Source of the DNA: Labilibaculum sp. K2S | Lineage (GTDB): Bacteria > Bacteroidota > Bacteroidia > Bacteroidales > Marinifilaceae | Length of the DNA stretch: 64,000 bases | Assembly: GCF_030372765.1 (NCBI RefSeq) | Contig: NZ_JAUCMW010000005.1 | Span: forward strand, 124,001 to 188,000 | Direction: 5' to 3' | Part shown: positions 43,902 through 53,245 of the stretch, piece after piece | Numbering within the stretch: the stretch's first letter is position 1 | Layout of the letters: the number at the start of each line of letters is the position of its first letter | The notes under the pieces: generated by a model | The model's database searches: none | Told to the model about the DNA's origin: nothing | Seen by the model: only the letters and a program-made list of their open reading frames with translations | Position numbers and translations under genes: made by a program

Positions 43902-44801
43902 ATGACCAATTCAAAACAGATCGAGAGTATCGAAAATACAGACAGTAAGGAACCAGATTCCTTCCATAGTGAATTTATTTTTGTGAAAAAGGCTTCGGGT
44001 GATGAGGAGCCTTTTGCAATTGATAAGTTAGAGCGTTCGCTGCAAAATGCCGGCGCAAGTACCGTTGCAATAGAAAAAATCCTTGTGGATATTGAAGATT
44101 GGATTTTTAATGGCGTAACTACCAAACAAATCTATTCCCGGGCCTTTTCAATTTTGCGTCGCGAAAAAAACACTTCGGCCATGCGTTACCGCTTAAAGAA
44201 AGCAATCATGGAGCTTGGCCCAACAGGATATCCTTTTGAGCAATTTATCGGACAATTGTTCAAAAAACAGGAATTTGATATTGAAGTGGGAGTTGTTGTA
44301 GAGGGTGTTTGTGTGACTCACGAAATGGATGTAATTGCCACCCGCAATAAGGAGCAACACTTGGTTGAATGCAAATATCATAAAGATCAGGGAAAACATG
44401 TTAGCGTACAAGTGCCTTTGTATGTGCGTTCGCGTGTAAACGATATTATCGAAAAAAGAAAGGATATGCCCGAATACAAAGGTCTTTCCTTTACAGGATG
44501 GGTAGTTACGAATACCCGTTTTTCACCCGATTCGGTACAGTACGGCACTCGTAGTGGTTTGCATTTGTTAGGATGGGATTATCCTCAAAGCAGAGGTCTG
44601 AAAGAGATCATTGAAGAACTTCGTCTTTATCCTGTAACCATACTAAGTAATCTTACAAAAACAGAAAAGCAGGATTTAATGGATCAAAACATTCTTACTT
44701 GTTTGCAGCTAAAAGAAAACGTTCATTTGTTGGATCCATTTGCCTTAAGCGAAAAGAGGAAAAAATTATTGAAAGGTGAACTTACTCATATTTGCGGATA
44801 G
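43902..44801 (+). CDS. ATP-cone domain fused to an Mrr-like restriction endonuclease fold
   Basis: A 299-aa protein. Residues about 25-110 form an ATP-cone (FVKKASGDEEPFAIDKLERS, ending SAMRYRLKKAI), the nucleotide-sensing module of ribonucleotide reductases and NrdR. From about 120 there is a PD-(D/E)XK nuclease core of the Mrr type: Asp143 (HEMDVIA), then Glu156-Cys-Lys158 (HLVECKYH). The C-terminal region is helical. It could be a nuclease switched by (d)ATP level, in DNA repair or defence. No methyltransferase gene is adjacent. Role is inference; the domains are well supported. Confidence 0.8.
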   Translation: MTNSKQIESIENTDSKEPDSFHSEFIFVKKASGDEEPFAIDKLERSLQNAGASTVAIEKILVDIEDWIFNGVTTKQIYSRAFSILRREKNTSAMRYRLKKAIMELGPTGYPFEQFIGQLFKKQEFDIEVGVVVEGVCVTHEMDVIATRNKEQHLVECKYHKDQGKHVSVQVPLYVRSRVNDIIEKRKDMPEYKGLSFTGWVVTNTRFSPDSVQYGTRSGLHLLGWDYPQSRGLKEIIEELRLYPVTILSNLTKTEKQDLMDQNILTCLQLKENVHLLDPFALSEKRKKLLKGELTHICG

Positions 44802-44899
44802 GATTTCAGATTAATTTCTTCTGAAATAGCTGCTCTTTATACACAAATATCCGCTTCACAACGAAAGAGTTTGTTTGTAAATATAAACACCCCTCTGTT

Positions 44900-45000
44900 C
44901 TTGGAACATCTCCCCATGAAAAAGGGAGAAACACCTTAAATAAATGAATCCTTCCTTTTTAAGGGAAGGTGCCGACAGGCGAAAGGGTGCTGATTCTTGA
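44900..45000. repeat. REP-like palindromic sequence in the intergenic region
   Basis: In the 356-bp gap there are two small hairpins, CTCCC/GGGAG near 44910-44930 and CCTTCC (44950-44955) / GGAAGG (44964-44969), followed by GTGCCGACAGGCG. The pattern resembles dispersed extragenic palindromes of Bacteroidota. The rest of the gap shows no gene. Confidence 0.45.
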
Positions 45001-45157
45001 AATTCTCTTTTTATACATCTTGTTGCTATAGACCAATAAGATGTATAAAGAGTAGTTGAAATAAAAGAGGGTGTCTGAAGAGTTCAATTTTCCTTTCTTC
45101 TTTTAGATGCCTTCTTAATAGTTTTTCTTATTTTGCTTTTCGGATTAAAACAATAAA

Positions 45158-45730
45158 ATGGAACAAAACCGCATTCATATTAAGAACATGGTATGTCCAA
45201 GATGCATAGCCGCAGTGGAGATTGTTCTTAAGAAGTTAAAGCTTAATTTTCTTGAAATAGACTTGGGGACAGTGATTTTGGATCGATTGTTAACGGAGTA
45301 TGAAACGCAAAAGTTGAAAATTGAACTGGAAGAAATAGGTTTTGAACTTTTAAACGACAAGAAATCGCAATTGATTGAGCAGGTTAAAAGTGAAATTATC
45401 AAAATTGTTCATTATCAGGAGCAAGCCATTCAGTCTGGAAATTTAACCGATCATTTGCAGAAGACTCTCGGGCATAGTTATGCTTCGCTTAGCAAGCTTT
45501 TCTCCGAATTGGAAGGAACAACAATCGAAAAGTACCTGATTCTTCAAAAAATAGAGAAAGCAAAAGAATTACTTTTTTACGAGGAATTGAGTATCAGCGA
45601 AATCGCTTATCAGTTGAATTACAGTTCCAGTCAACATTTTTCCAGACAATTCAAATCGATTACCGGCTTAACACCTACCGAATTTGGTAAAAATAAAAAA
45701 GCAGGAAGACGCCCGATAAATGAGATATAA
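45158..45730 (+). CDS. AraC-family regulator with HMA-like metal-sensing N-terminus
   Basis: A 190-aa protein. The first 70 residues have the heavy-metal-associated fold with the metal-binding pair NMVCPRC (Cys13, Cys16). The C-terminal 85 residues are an AraC DNA-binding domain, with first helix-turn-helix HSYASLSKLFSELEGTTIEK and second LSISEIAYQLNYSSSQHFSRQFK. It would sense Cu+ or a similar ion and activate the efflux genes just downstream. A pair of direct repeats spaced 21 bp before the next gene fits an AraC operator. Bacteroidota metal operons often carry such regulators. Confidence 0.85.
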   Translation: MEQNRIHIKNMVCPRCIAAVEIVLKKLKLNFLEIDLGTVILDRLLTEYETQKLKIELEEIGFELLNDKKSQLIEQVKSEIIKIVHYQEQAIQSGNLTDHLQKTLGHSYASLSKLFSELEGTTIEKYLILQKIEKAKELLFYEELSISEIAYQLNYSSSQHFSRQFKSITGLTPTEFGKNKKAGRRPINEI

Positions 45731-45745
45731 AACTCTTTTATTTCT

Positions 45746-45784
45746 AAATTGTGCACATCTTTTAATAAATTGTACACAACTTTT
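45746..45784 (+). promoter_or_regulatory. Predicted tandem AraC operator of the metal efflux operon
   Basis: Direct repeats AAATTGTGCACATCTTTT (45746-45763) and AAATTGTACACAACTTTT (45767-45784) match at 16 of 18 positions and are 21 bp apart, two helical turns, as AraC-type dimers or tandem domains require. They lie between the regulator gene and the promoter. Confidence 0.7.
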
Positions 45785-45798
45785 GTGTAAATAGGAGT

Positions 45799-45806
45799 TA
45801 CATTTG
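45799..45806 (+). promoter_or_regulatory. -7 box of the metal efflux operon
   Basis: TACATTTG matches TAnnTTTG exactly. Transcription would start near 45812, 13 bases before the ATG at 45825. The second operator repeat reaches the -33 region, fitting activation by contact with RNA polymerase. Confidence 0.65.
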
Positions 45807-45824
45807 TTAGATAAATCATCTGCA

Positions 45825-46193
45825 ATGCTCAGAAAATTCAGTCATTTACTATTAGCCTTGGTTGTATTTGTTGTTACAACAGGTATAACTGTCTCCACAC
45901 ATTATTGTGGTGGTAATGTAAAAGATGTGTCTTTTTTATCTGCACCACAAGCCTGTTGCGAAATTCCACAAGGGTGTTGCCACGATGAAGTTTTTACCAT
46001 GAAAATAAAAGATGATTTTTCAATATCATCTTATTCTTTTGATTTCGAGCAATTGGAAATAGTATTGCCGGTTTTAATTGAATTAATTAAGGTTGAAACA
46101 CCTCTTAATGTCAGGAAGAATTTCGTAGAATATATTGTTCCTCCGCCCAAAATCCAAACTGTACTTTCCCGTTTTCAGAATTATAGATTATGA
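45825..46193 (+). CDS. HYC_CC_PP-family small secreted/membrane protein
   Basis: A 122-aa protein with an N-terminal hydrophobic segment (FSHLLLALVVFVVTTGITVS), followed by the three marks of the HYC_CC_PP family: STHYCGG, QACCEIPQGCC, and the late VPPP. The cysteines and histidines suggest metal binding in the periplasm. Such proteins commonly precede Cus/Czc-type efflux genes in Bacteroidota; their exact job is unknown. The ATG at 45825 is preferred over the upstream TTG because the promoter lies just before it. Confidence 0.82.
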   Translation: MLRKFSHLLLALVVFVVTTGITVSTHYCGGNVKDVSFLSAPQACCEIPQGCCHDEVFTMKIKDDFSISSYSFDFEQLEIVLPVLIELIKVETPLNVRKNFVEYIVPPPKIQTVLSRFQNYRL

Positions 46194-46295
46194 TTTGTAA
46201 CTTATCTTTATAAGATGCGTTGAAATTACTATGCCTTCTAATTTCTTGCGTTTCAGTAATTTTAAAAGTTTAAGATAAATCATAATATACTAATT

Positions 46296-49200
46296 ATGCT
46301 TAATAAAATCATTCGCTTTTTCCTTGAGAACAGACTGATTACTTTTTTGGTGCTGATTGTCATGATCAGCTGGGGGATTATTAATTCTCCTTTTGGTTGG
46401 GATACCGGCATTTTGCCAAGCGATCCTGTACCTGTTGATGCAATTCCTGATATTGGAGAAAATCAACAAATTGTATATACGGAATGGCCGGGTCGGTCTC
46501 CCCAGGATATTGAAGATCAGATTTCGTATCCGTTAACAACATCCCTTTTGGGGATACCAGGTGTAAAAACCATTCGCAGCAATTCCATTTTTGGTGTTTC
46601 AAGTATCTATATTATTTTCGATGAGGATATAGAGTTTTATTGGAGCCGTACTCGGATTCTTGAGAAATTAAACTCTCTTCCTTCCGGAACCCTTCCCGAG
46701 GATGTTACTCCTGCTTTAGGACCCGATGCAACAGCTCTTGGGCAGATTTACTGGTACACCTTAGAGGGAAGAGACAAAGATGGAAACCCGGCAGGAGGTT
46801 GGGATCCTCACGAATTAAGAACCATTCAGGATTTTTACGTCCGCTATTCATTAACTTCGGCCAAAGGAGTGGCAGAGGTCGCTTCCATTGGAGGTTTTGT
46901 AAAGGAGTATCAGATTGATGTTGATCCGGATGCAATGAAGGCGAATGGTGTAAATATTAGTCAGATAATGGCTGCCGTTAAAAACAGCAATCTGGATATT
47001 GGAGCCCGAACCATTGAGTTCAATAAAGTAGAATACTTAATAAGAGCTTTAGGCTATATCAAAAGTCTGGAAGACATTGAAAAAAGTGTTGTTGCTGTTC
47101 GAAATAATATTCCCATCCGGATAAGTGATGTTGCGAAGGTGAATTTTGGTCCGGCAACCCGCCGCGGAGGGTTGGATAAAGGCGGAGCAGAAGCTGTTGG
47201 AGGTGTTGTGGTAGCACGCTACGGAGCTAATCCTTTGCATACAATCGAAAATTTAAAAGATAAAATTGCGGAAATAGAACCAGGTTTGCCCTCAAAAACA
47301 TTGGCGGATGGCACGCTGTCTAAAGTAACAATCGTTCCTTTTTACGATCGAACAGGATTGATCAAAGAAACCCTTGGAACATTAGAGGAAGCAATTTCTT
47401 TGGAACTTTTGATCAGTATTTTAGTGATTATCGTGTTGGTGTTGAATCTCAGGGCTTCTTTCTTAATATCAAGTTTGCTGCCACTTGGAGTATTGATCAC
47501 CTTTATTGCCATGCGTCAGTTTGGAGTCGATGCGAATATTGTTGCTCTGTCGGGTATTGCAATTGCCATTGGAGTTATGGTTGATGTGGGGATAGTTTTC
47601 ACCGAAAACATCATCAGGCATGCCGAGGCAGTTGAAAATGTGGGAGCCAAAGGGAAAAAACTTTTGGAAATTGTTTATACCGCTACAACTGAGGTTGCAG
47701 GGGCAGTTGTAACAGCTTTGGCCACTACCATCATCAGTTTTTTACCCGTGTTTGCCATGGAGGCGGCCGAAGGAAAACTATTTAAACCACTTGCCTATAC
47801 CAAAACCTTTACCATGTTGGCAGCCTTGCTGATTGGTTTAATCATTATTCCAACATTGGCTCATCTGGTATTTTCAATTCGTTTTGACAAAAACAAATAT
47901 TCTAAAATTTGGAACAGCCTGATTGTTGTGGCAGGTATTGTTTTGTCGATTGTTTCAGGGAATTATGTAGCAATGGCTTTGGTTGCATATGGCTTAAATG
48001 GTTTTTTTGCCGATAAATGGAAGGAGACCAAAAAATCATGGGTGAATTTAATAAATATTGCCATCACAATTGTGGTAGTCGTATTTTTCCTAACCAAGGC
48101 ATGGTTGCCTTTGGGAGCAGAGAACAGCTTGTTTGCAAACTTCTTGTTCGTAATTGCAATTGTAAGTGTAGTTTTAGGAGCATTGTCATCAGTCGTGTTT
48201 TTTTATGCGAAAATTCTGAAATGGTGTTTAGACAACAAATGGAAATTTTTATCTGTTCCCATCCTGTTTGTGGTATTTGGAATTTCAGTATGGCAGGGAT
48301 TTGACAAATTGTTTGGTTTTATGCCTGATTTTGTTCAAAATACCGGTGTTTATAAAAAATTGGATGCGGCCATTCCGGGAATTGGTAAGGAATTTATGCC
48401 TTCGCTTGATGAGGGATCATTCTTGTTTATGCCAACAACAATGCCACATTCCGGAATACAGGAGAACCTTGACGTAATTGCCATTCTGGATAAGAAGATG
48501 AATTCGATTCCTGAGGTGGAAAGTGTAGTTGGAAAATGGGGACGTGTAAATTCGGCCCTCGATCCGGCACCCACTTCGATGTTCGAAAATTTGATTAATT
48601 ACAAGTCGGAGTACATGTTGGATGAATCCGGACACAGAATGCGGTTTAAAGTAAACAGGAAAGACGCGTTTGTGTTGAAGGATGGTTCCACATACAATCC
48701 CCGGGAAGAGGGGTTTCGTTTAATCGATAAAGAAAATCTGATAGAAGACAATCGTGGTGATTATTTCCGTCAATGGCGCAAAGAAATAAAATCGCCAAAT
48801 GATATTTGGGATCAAATCATCAGTCAAGCATCAATTCCAGGTTTAACCTCAGCCCCAAAATTGCAGCCAATTCAAACACGTTTGGTGATGTTGCAAACCG
48901 GAATGAGGGCACCCATGGGAATCAAAGTTTTTGGTCCCGATCTGGAGTCAATAGAGAAGGTTGGATACGAGATTGAAACACATCTGAAGCAGGTGAAAGG
49001 GGTACAGGCCATGTCTGTCTTTGCCGATCGGGTGGTCGGGAAACCTTATCTGGAGCTTGAAATTGACCGGGATGCGATTTCACGATACGGCATTTCTGTT
49101 AAAGATTTGCAATCGGTAATAAGCAGTGCCATTGGAGGAATGAAATTGACAACAACGGTGGAAGGAAGAGAACGATTTCCTGTTCGCTTGCGGTATGCAC

Positions 49201-50102
49201 GGGAACTTCGTGACAATCCTGAAGATCTAAAGAAGATATTAATTCCGGCATCGAATGGAGCTCAAATTCCATTAGGCGATTTGGTAAGCATCAATTACAT
49301 CCGTGGCCCTCAACTGATAAAAAGTGAAAACACTTTTTTGGTAGGATATGTAATTTTTGATAAAAAGGAAGGGTTTGCAGAGGTGGATGTGGTTGAGAAT
49401 GCACAGGCTTACCTAAAAGAAAAGATATCTGAAGGAGAATTTAATTTGCCTGCAGGCGTCAGCTATGTTTTTACCGGAAACTATGAGAATCAGATTCGCG
49501 CAACGAAACGATTGATGATTGTTGTGCCAATTTCATTACTGATCATTTTTCTGATTCTTTATTTCCAGTTTAAATCTGTTGTATCAACAGCGTTCATATT
49601 TACCGGGATAATTGTAGCCTTGTCAGGCGGATTTATTATGCTTTGGCTGTATGGTCAGCCCTGGTTCCTGAACGGAGAGTTAGGCGGCATTTATCTAAGA
49701 GATTTGTTTCAGGTTCACACCATAAATCTGAGTGTGGCAGTTTGGGTAGGATTTATTGCTCTGTTTGGTGTCGCCACAGATGATGGTGTTTTGATTAGTA
49801 CTTACATCAAACAACTGCAGGAAAAAAAGAGTCCTAAAACAGCGAAAGAGGTTCGTGCTTTGGTTTTGGAGGCGGGTTCAAAACGGGTTCGTCCTGCAGT
49901 TATGACAACAGCAACAACCATTATTGCCCTGATTCCAATTTTAACATCAACAGGAAAAGGTTCCGATATTATGGTGCCGATGGCAATTCCACTGTTCGGA
50001 GGAATGACCATTGAGGTGCTGACAATGTTCGTTGTTCCGGTTCTGTACAGCATGTGGCAGGAAGCTAAAGTTACAAAGGAGTTAAAAAAAGTAAAGGAAT
50101 AG
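46296..50102 (+). CDS. cusA: CusA/CzcA-type RND heavy-metal efflux pump
   Basis: A 1268-aa inner-membrane proton-driven pump of the HME-RND class, longer than the usual 1040-1050 aa because of an insertion with extra membrane segments around residues 530-690. N-terminal signature PVDAIPDIGENQQIV, pore-domain stretches, and membrane segment with GIAIAIGVMVDVGIVFTENI (about 420-440), whose acidic residues relay protons. The second half has GIYLRDLFQVHTINL and ATDDGVLIST. CusA-like WPGRSPQDIEDQISYPL fits monovalent copper/silver pumps. It is followed after four bases by the TolC-like gene. Metal assignment is by similarity. Confidence 0.92.
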   Translation: MLNKIIRFFLENRLITFLVLIVMISWGIINSPFGWDTGILPSDPVPVDAIPDIGENQQIVYTEWPGRSPQDIEDQISYPLTTSLLGIPGVKTIRSNSIFGVSSIYIIFDEDIEFYWSRTRILEKLNSLPSGTLPEDVTPALGPDATALGQIYWYTLEGRDKDGNPAGGWDPHELRTIQDFYVRYSLTSAKGVAEVASIGGFVKEYQIDVDPDAMKANGVNISQIMAAVKNSNLDIGARTIEFNKVEYLIRALGYIKSLEDIEKSVVAVRNNIPIRISDVAKVNFGPATRRGGLDKGGAEAVGGVVVARYGANPLHTIENLKDKIAEIEPGLPSKTLADGTLSKVTIVPFYDRTGLIKETLGTLEEAISLELLISILVIIVLVLNLRASFLISSLLPLGVLITFIAMRQFGVDANIVALSGIAIAIGVMVDVGIVFTENIIRHAEAVENVGAKGKKLLEIVYTATTEVAGAVVTALATTIISFLPVFAMEAAEGKLFKPLAYTKTFTMLAALLIGLIIIPTLAHLVFSIRFDKNKYSKIWNSLIVVAGIVLSIVSGNYVAMALVAYGLNGFFADKWKETKKSWVNLINIAITIVVVVFFLTKAWLPLGAENSLFANFLFVIAIVSVVLGALSSVVFFYAKILKWCLDNKWKFLSVPILFVVFGISVWQGFDKLFGFMPDFVQNTGVYKKLDAAIPGIGKEFMPSLDEGSFLFMPTTMPHSGIQENLDVIAILDKKMNSIPEVESVVGKWGRVNSALDPAPTSMFENLINYKSEYMLDESGHRMRFKVNRKDAFVLKDGSTYNPREEGFRLIDKENLIEDNRGDYFRQWRKEIKSPNDIWDQIISQASIPGLTSAPKLQPIQTRLVMLQTGMRAPMGIKVFGPDLESIEKVGYEIETHLKQVKGVQAMSVFADRVVGKPYLELEIDRDAISRYGISVKDLQSVISSAIGGMKLTTTVEGRERFPVRLRYARELRDNPEDLKKILIPASNGAQIPLGDLVSINYIRGPQLIKSENTFLVGYVIFDKKEGFAEVDVVENAQAYLKEKISEGEFNLPAGVSYVFTGNYENQIRATKRLMIVVPISLLIIFLILYFQFKSVVSTAFIFTGIIVALSGGFIMLWLYGQPWFLNGELGGIYLRDLFQVHTINLSVAVWVGFIALFGVATDDGVLISTYIKQLQEKKSPKTAKEVRALVLEAGSKRVRPAVMTTATTIIALIPILTSTGKGSDIMVPMAIPLFGGMTIEVLTMFVVPVLYSMWQEAKVTKELKKVKE

Positions 50103-50106
50103 AATC

Positions 50107-51339
50107 ATGAGAAAAATAAATAGAATTATCACAGTCCTGTTTCTTTTGACATCTTCTGTTGCTTTTGGTCAGCAGGAACTGTCAGCTTACCTGAAAGTGG
50201 GAGCAGAAAATAATCCGGGACTGCAAGCCCGGTTCAAGGAGTATATGGCAGCACTTGAGGTTGCCCCTCAGGTGAAAGCACTGCCGGATCCTCAGTTGGC
50301 ATTCGCATATTTTATAGAACCGGTTGAAACAAGAATGGGCCCTCAGGAATTTAAATTCTCGGTGTCGCAGATGTTTCCCTGGTTTGGGACTCTTAAAGCA
50401 AAAGAAAATATAGCAATTCAGAATGCCAAGGCCAAGTATGAGGTTTTTCTGGATACCAAATCAAAATTATTCAGTGATATCAGTGCAAACTATTACAACA
50501 TTTATTTTAATAAGAAGGCCATTGCAATAACCAATCAGAACCTTGAAATTCTGAGTGTATTTAAAAATTTGGCAGCTATAAAGGTAGAGGCTGGTTTGGT
50601 TTCAGCTGTTGATGAGTACCGTATTGAGATGGAAATTGGTGATTTGCAAAATCAATTGGCTCTGTTAACCGATAAGCAGAAAGCATTGGAAGTTGCATTT
50701 AACAAACTGCTGAATGCTGAACGATCAAGCGCGGTAAATACTCCGGATGTTCTGTGGGAAGACGATATTCGTTTTGCAAAAGAGGCCTTGTTGGATTCTG
50801 TGAGAAGCAACAATCACAAGTTGCTGGGAATAGCGCTTCAGCAGGAGTCGTTGAAATACCGAAAGGTACTGGCAAACAAACAGGGCAAGCCCGATTTTAA
50901 TTTAGGATTTGAGTATACAATTGTTGGGAAGGGAGATCAGAATCTGGCAGGAAAAGATGCCTTTGTTTTTCCTAAAATTGGAATCACAATTCCTCTTTAC
51001 CGGAACAAATACAAAGCAATGATTAATGAAGTTGTTTTGCTCGAAACCGCGAAAGAGATGGACAAAGCCAATACACAAAACATGTTGGAATCTATATTCG
51101 AAAATTCATGGAAAGATTACAAAGACGGACACAGAAGAATTGCTTTGTACATCTCTCAATTAGAATTGGCCAATAAATCGTTAAATCTGTTGGAAACCGA
51201 TTATGCAACAGGGAATAAGAATTTTGAGGAGATTTTAAGAATGGAAAGAAAGGTTCTGAAATACAACCTGGAATTGGAAAAAGCCAGAGCAGATAAACAA
51301 GCGGCAATTGCATTCATCAACTACCTAATGGGTAAATAA
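50107..51339 (+). CDS. TolC/CusC-family outer-membrane efflux protein
   Basis: A 410-aa protein with a signal peptide (ends VAFGQQ, residue 22), then helical hairpins typical of outer-membrane factors, including PDPQLAFAYFIEPVETRMGP and FPKIGITIPLYRNKYKAM. It would form the outer channel for the CusA/CusB complex. It begins four bases after the cusA stop. A dispersed element copy E starts 11 bases after its own stop. Confidence 0.9.
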   Translation: MRKINRIITVLFLLTSSVAFGQQELSAYLKVGAENNPGLQARFKEYMAALEVAPQVKALPDPQLAFAYFIEPVETRMGPQEFKFSVSQMFPWFGTLKAKENIAIQNAKAKYEVFLDTKSKLFSDISANYYNIYFNKKAIAITNQNLEILSVFKNLAAIKVEAGLVSAVDEYRIEMEIGDLQNQLALLTDKQKALEVAFNKLLNAERSSAVNTPDVLWEDDIRFAKEALLDSVRSNNHKLLGIALQQESLKYRKVLANKQGKPDFNLGFEYTIVGKGDQNLAGKDAFVFPKIGITIPLYRNKYKAMINEVVLLETAKEMDKANTQNMLESIFENSWKDYKDGHRRIALYISQLELANKSLNLLETDYATGNKNFEEILRMERKVLKYNLELEKARADKQAAIAFINYLMGK

Positions 51340-51350
51340 ACAGTTCTGTT

Positions 51351-51436
51351 ATGAAACGAGCCATAAGAAAAGTACTCATAAAGTAGAATAACTATTTGGC
51401 GAGTTCCATGTGCAAATGAAAATAAATTATAAGCAT
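51351..51436 (+). repeat. Start-codon-linked dispersed element, copy E
   Basis: 86-bp unit beginning ATGAAACGAGCCAT and ending AAATTATAAGCAT directly against the ATGAAA start of the CusB-like gene. It shares TTTGGCGAGTTCCAT with copy D. Arms CATGTG and CATATG pair fully with one wobble pair, again with the start codon in the 3' arm. The element has been inserted inside an otherwise tight operon. Confidence 0.82.
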
Positions 51437-53242
51437 ATGAAAAAAATAATCAATAATATAAAAGAGAATTACAAATTGGTAATTGCAGTTTTGGTAATTG
51501 GAGTTTTTCTCGGCCTGATATTTTCCGGATCGTCTGATAAAACAGTTGCAGGCACCAATGCTGTTGAAGGGCACGAAGGGCACAATCATGAATCTGAGGA
51601 TCCAACTATCTGGACTTGTTCCATGCATCCGCAAATAAAACAGGATAAGCCGGGAAAATGTCCGATATGTGCAATGGATTTAATTCCGCTCATGAATAGG
51701 CAATCTGCAGGAGATGATGTCAATCCGAACGAAATTGTGATGACAGAGTCTGCTGCAAAATTGGCGGCCATTCAAACCATGAAAGTTCAATTGGGAGTTC
51801 CCGAAAAATCAGTTCGTTTGCAGGGGAAAATCCATGCAGATGAAAGAAATATATCGGAATTAACGGCTCGGTTTGGAGGTAGAATAGAGAAGTTATTTGT
51901 CAACTTCACAGGACAAACAGTTCGTAAAGGCGACAAGCTGGCTACCATTTATTCTCCCGATTTGGTAACCGCGCAACGTGAATTACTGGAGGCAATTAGT
52001 TTTAAATCATCGCGTCCGTCCTTATATCAGGCATCTAAAGGGAAATTGAAATTATGGGATCTTACCGATAAGCAAATTGAGGAGATTGAAACAAAAGGAG
52101 AACCTATGCTTTATTTTAACGTGTTGTCTCCAATTTCGGGAACAGTTACTATGCGGAATGTTGCCGTTGGCGAATATATAAAGGAAGGAGCCAAATTATT
52201 TGAAGTGGTTGATTTGTCGAGACTTTGGGTGATGCTGGATGCGTATGAAAGTGATTTGCCCTGGATAAAAGTGAACGATAAGCTTGAGTTTACAGTGCAG
52301 GCGATGCCAGGTAAGAATTATGAAGCTAAGGTGATTTTTATCGATCCGTTTATTGACGGCAATACCAGGGTAGCAAAAGTGAGAGCCGAGGTTTTAAATA
52401 AAAAGCAGCAGCTTAAACCGGAGATGTTTGTGAATGGGATTGTGAAATCTAAAATTGAGAAAGGATTGAATAAAATACTGATTCCGAAATCAGCAGTACT
52501 TTGGACAGGAAAAAGATCTGTTGTTTATGTAAAAGTACCGAATCGGGAAACACCGTCATTTTTGTATCGGGAAATTGTTTTGGGACCCGAAGCAGGCGCA
52601 TTCTTTGTTGTGAGCGAGGGGTTGAAAGAGAATGAAGAAATTGCCATCAACGGAGTCTTTAAAATTGATGCTGCAGCTCAGCTAATCGGACTTCCAAGTA
52701 TGATGAATCCTGATGGAGCAAAAGTCTCAACGGGTCATAATCATGGAGATATTGGTGTAGGTAATTCTATGCAAAAAATGGAAGGCACTGTGGTGGATGA
52801 AAAATTCAAAAAGCAATTAACTGGTTTTTATAACGAATATTTGCTGCTCACAAAAGCTTTTGTTACCTCCAATCCATCTTTGGTTAAACCTGCTGCAGAA
52901 TCCTTATTGTCAAAGCTGAGTGCTATTGACATGAGCTTGCTAAAAGGTGATGCACATATGGAGTGGATGGCCAATTTAAATGTACTTGAGACCAAGTTGA
53001 AAGCGATTGCTGATAGTGAAGATATTGGTAAGCAAAGAACTGCTTTTGCCCCTTTTAACCAGGCATTGTATAAAAGTATAAAATTGTTTGGTTTGGATAA
53101 GGTAACAACCTACTATCAATTCTGCCCAATGGCTGCTGATGATAAAGGAGCTTACTGGTTCAGTAATTCTGAGGAAATTCAAAACCCGTATTTTGGAGGA
53201 GAAATGCTTGGGTGTGGAGAAGTGAAGGAAACAATTAAGTAA
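51437..53242 (+). CDS. cusB: CusB-like periplasmic adaptor with metal-binding and DUF3347 domains
   Basis: A 601-aa membrane fusion protein. N-terminal anchor (LVIAVLVIGVFLGLIF), His-rich linker (GHEGHNHE), a heavy-metal-binding domain with cysteines 61, 75 and 78 (CSMHPQ, GKCPICAMDL), then HlyD-type barrel-sandwich and beta-barrel domains (about 95-390), and a C-terminal DUF3347 domain (about 445-595) with FCPMAADDKGAYW, related to metal-handling domains. It would hand metal to CusA and join it to the outer channel. ATG 51437 abuts element copy E; nine extra codons upstream lie within the element. Confidence 0.9.
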   Translation: MKKIINNIKENYKLVIAVLVIGVFLGLIFSGSSDKTVAGTNAVEGHEGHNHESEDPTIWTCSMHPQIKQDKPGKCPICAMDLIPLMNRQSAGDDVNPNEIVMTESAAKLAAIQTMKVQLGVPEKSVRLQGKIHADERNISELTARFGGRIEKLFVNFTGQTVRKGDKLATIYSPDLVTAQRELLEAISFKSSRPSLYQASKGKLKLWDLTDKQIEEIETKGEPMLYFNVLSPISGTVTMRNVAVGEYIKEGAKLFEVVDLSRLWVMLDAYESDLPWIKVNDKLEFTVQAMPGKNYEAKVIFIDPFIDGNTRVAKVRAEVLNKKQQLKPEMFVNGIVKSKIEKGLNKILIPKSAVLWTGKRSVVYVKVPNRETPSFLYREIVLGPEAGAFFVVSEGLKENEEIAINGVFKIDAAAQLIGLPSMMNPDGAKVSTGHNHGDIGVGNSMQKMEGTVVDEKFKKQLTGFYNEYLLLTKAFVTSNPSLVKPAAESLLSKLSAIDMSLLKGDAHMEWMANLNVLETKLKAIADSEDIGKQRTAFAPFNQALYKSIKLFGLDKVTTYYQFCPMAADDKGAYWFSNSEEIQNPYFGGEMLGCGEVKETIK

Positions 53243-53245
53243 TTT

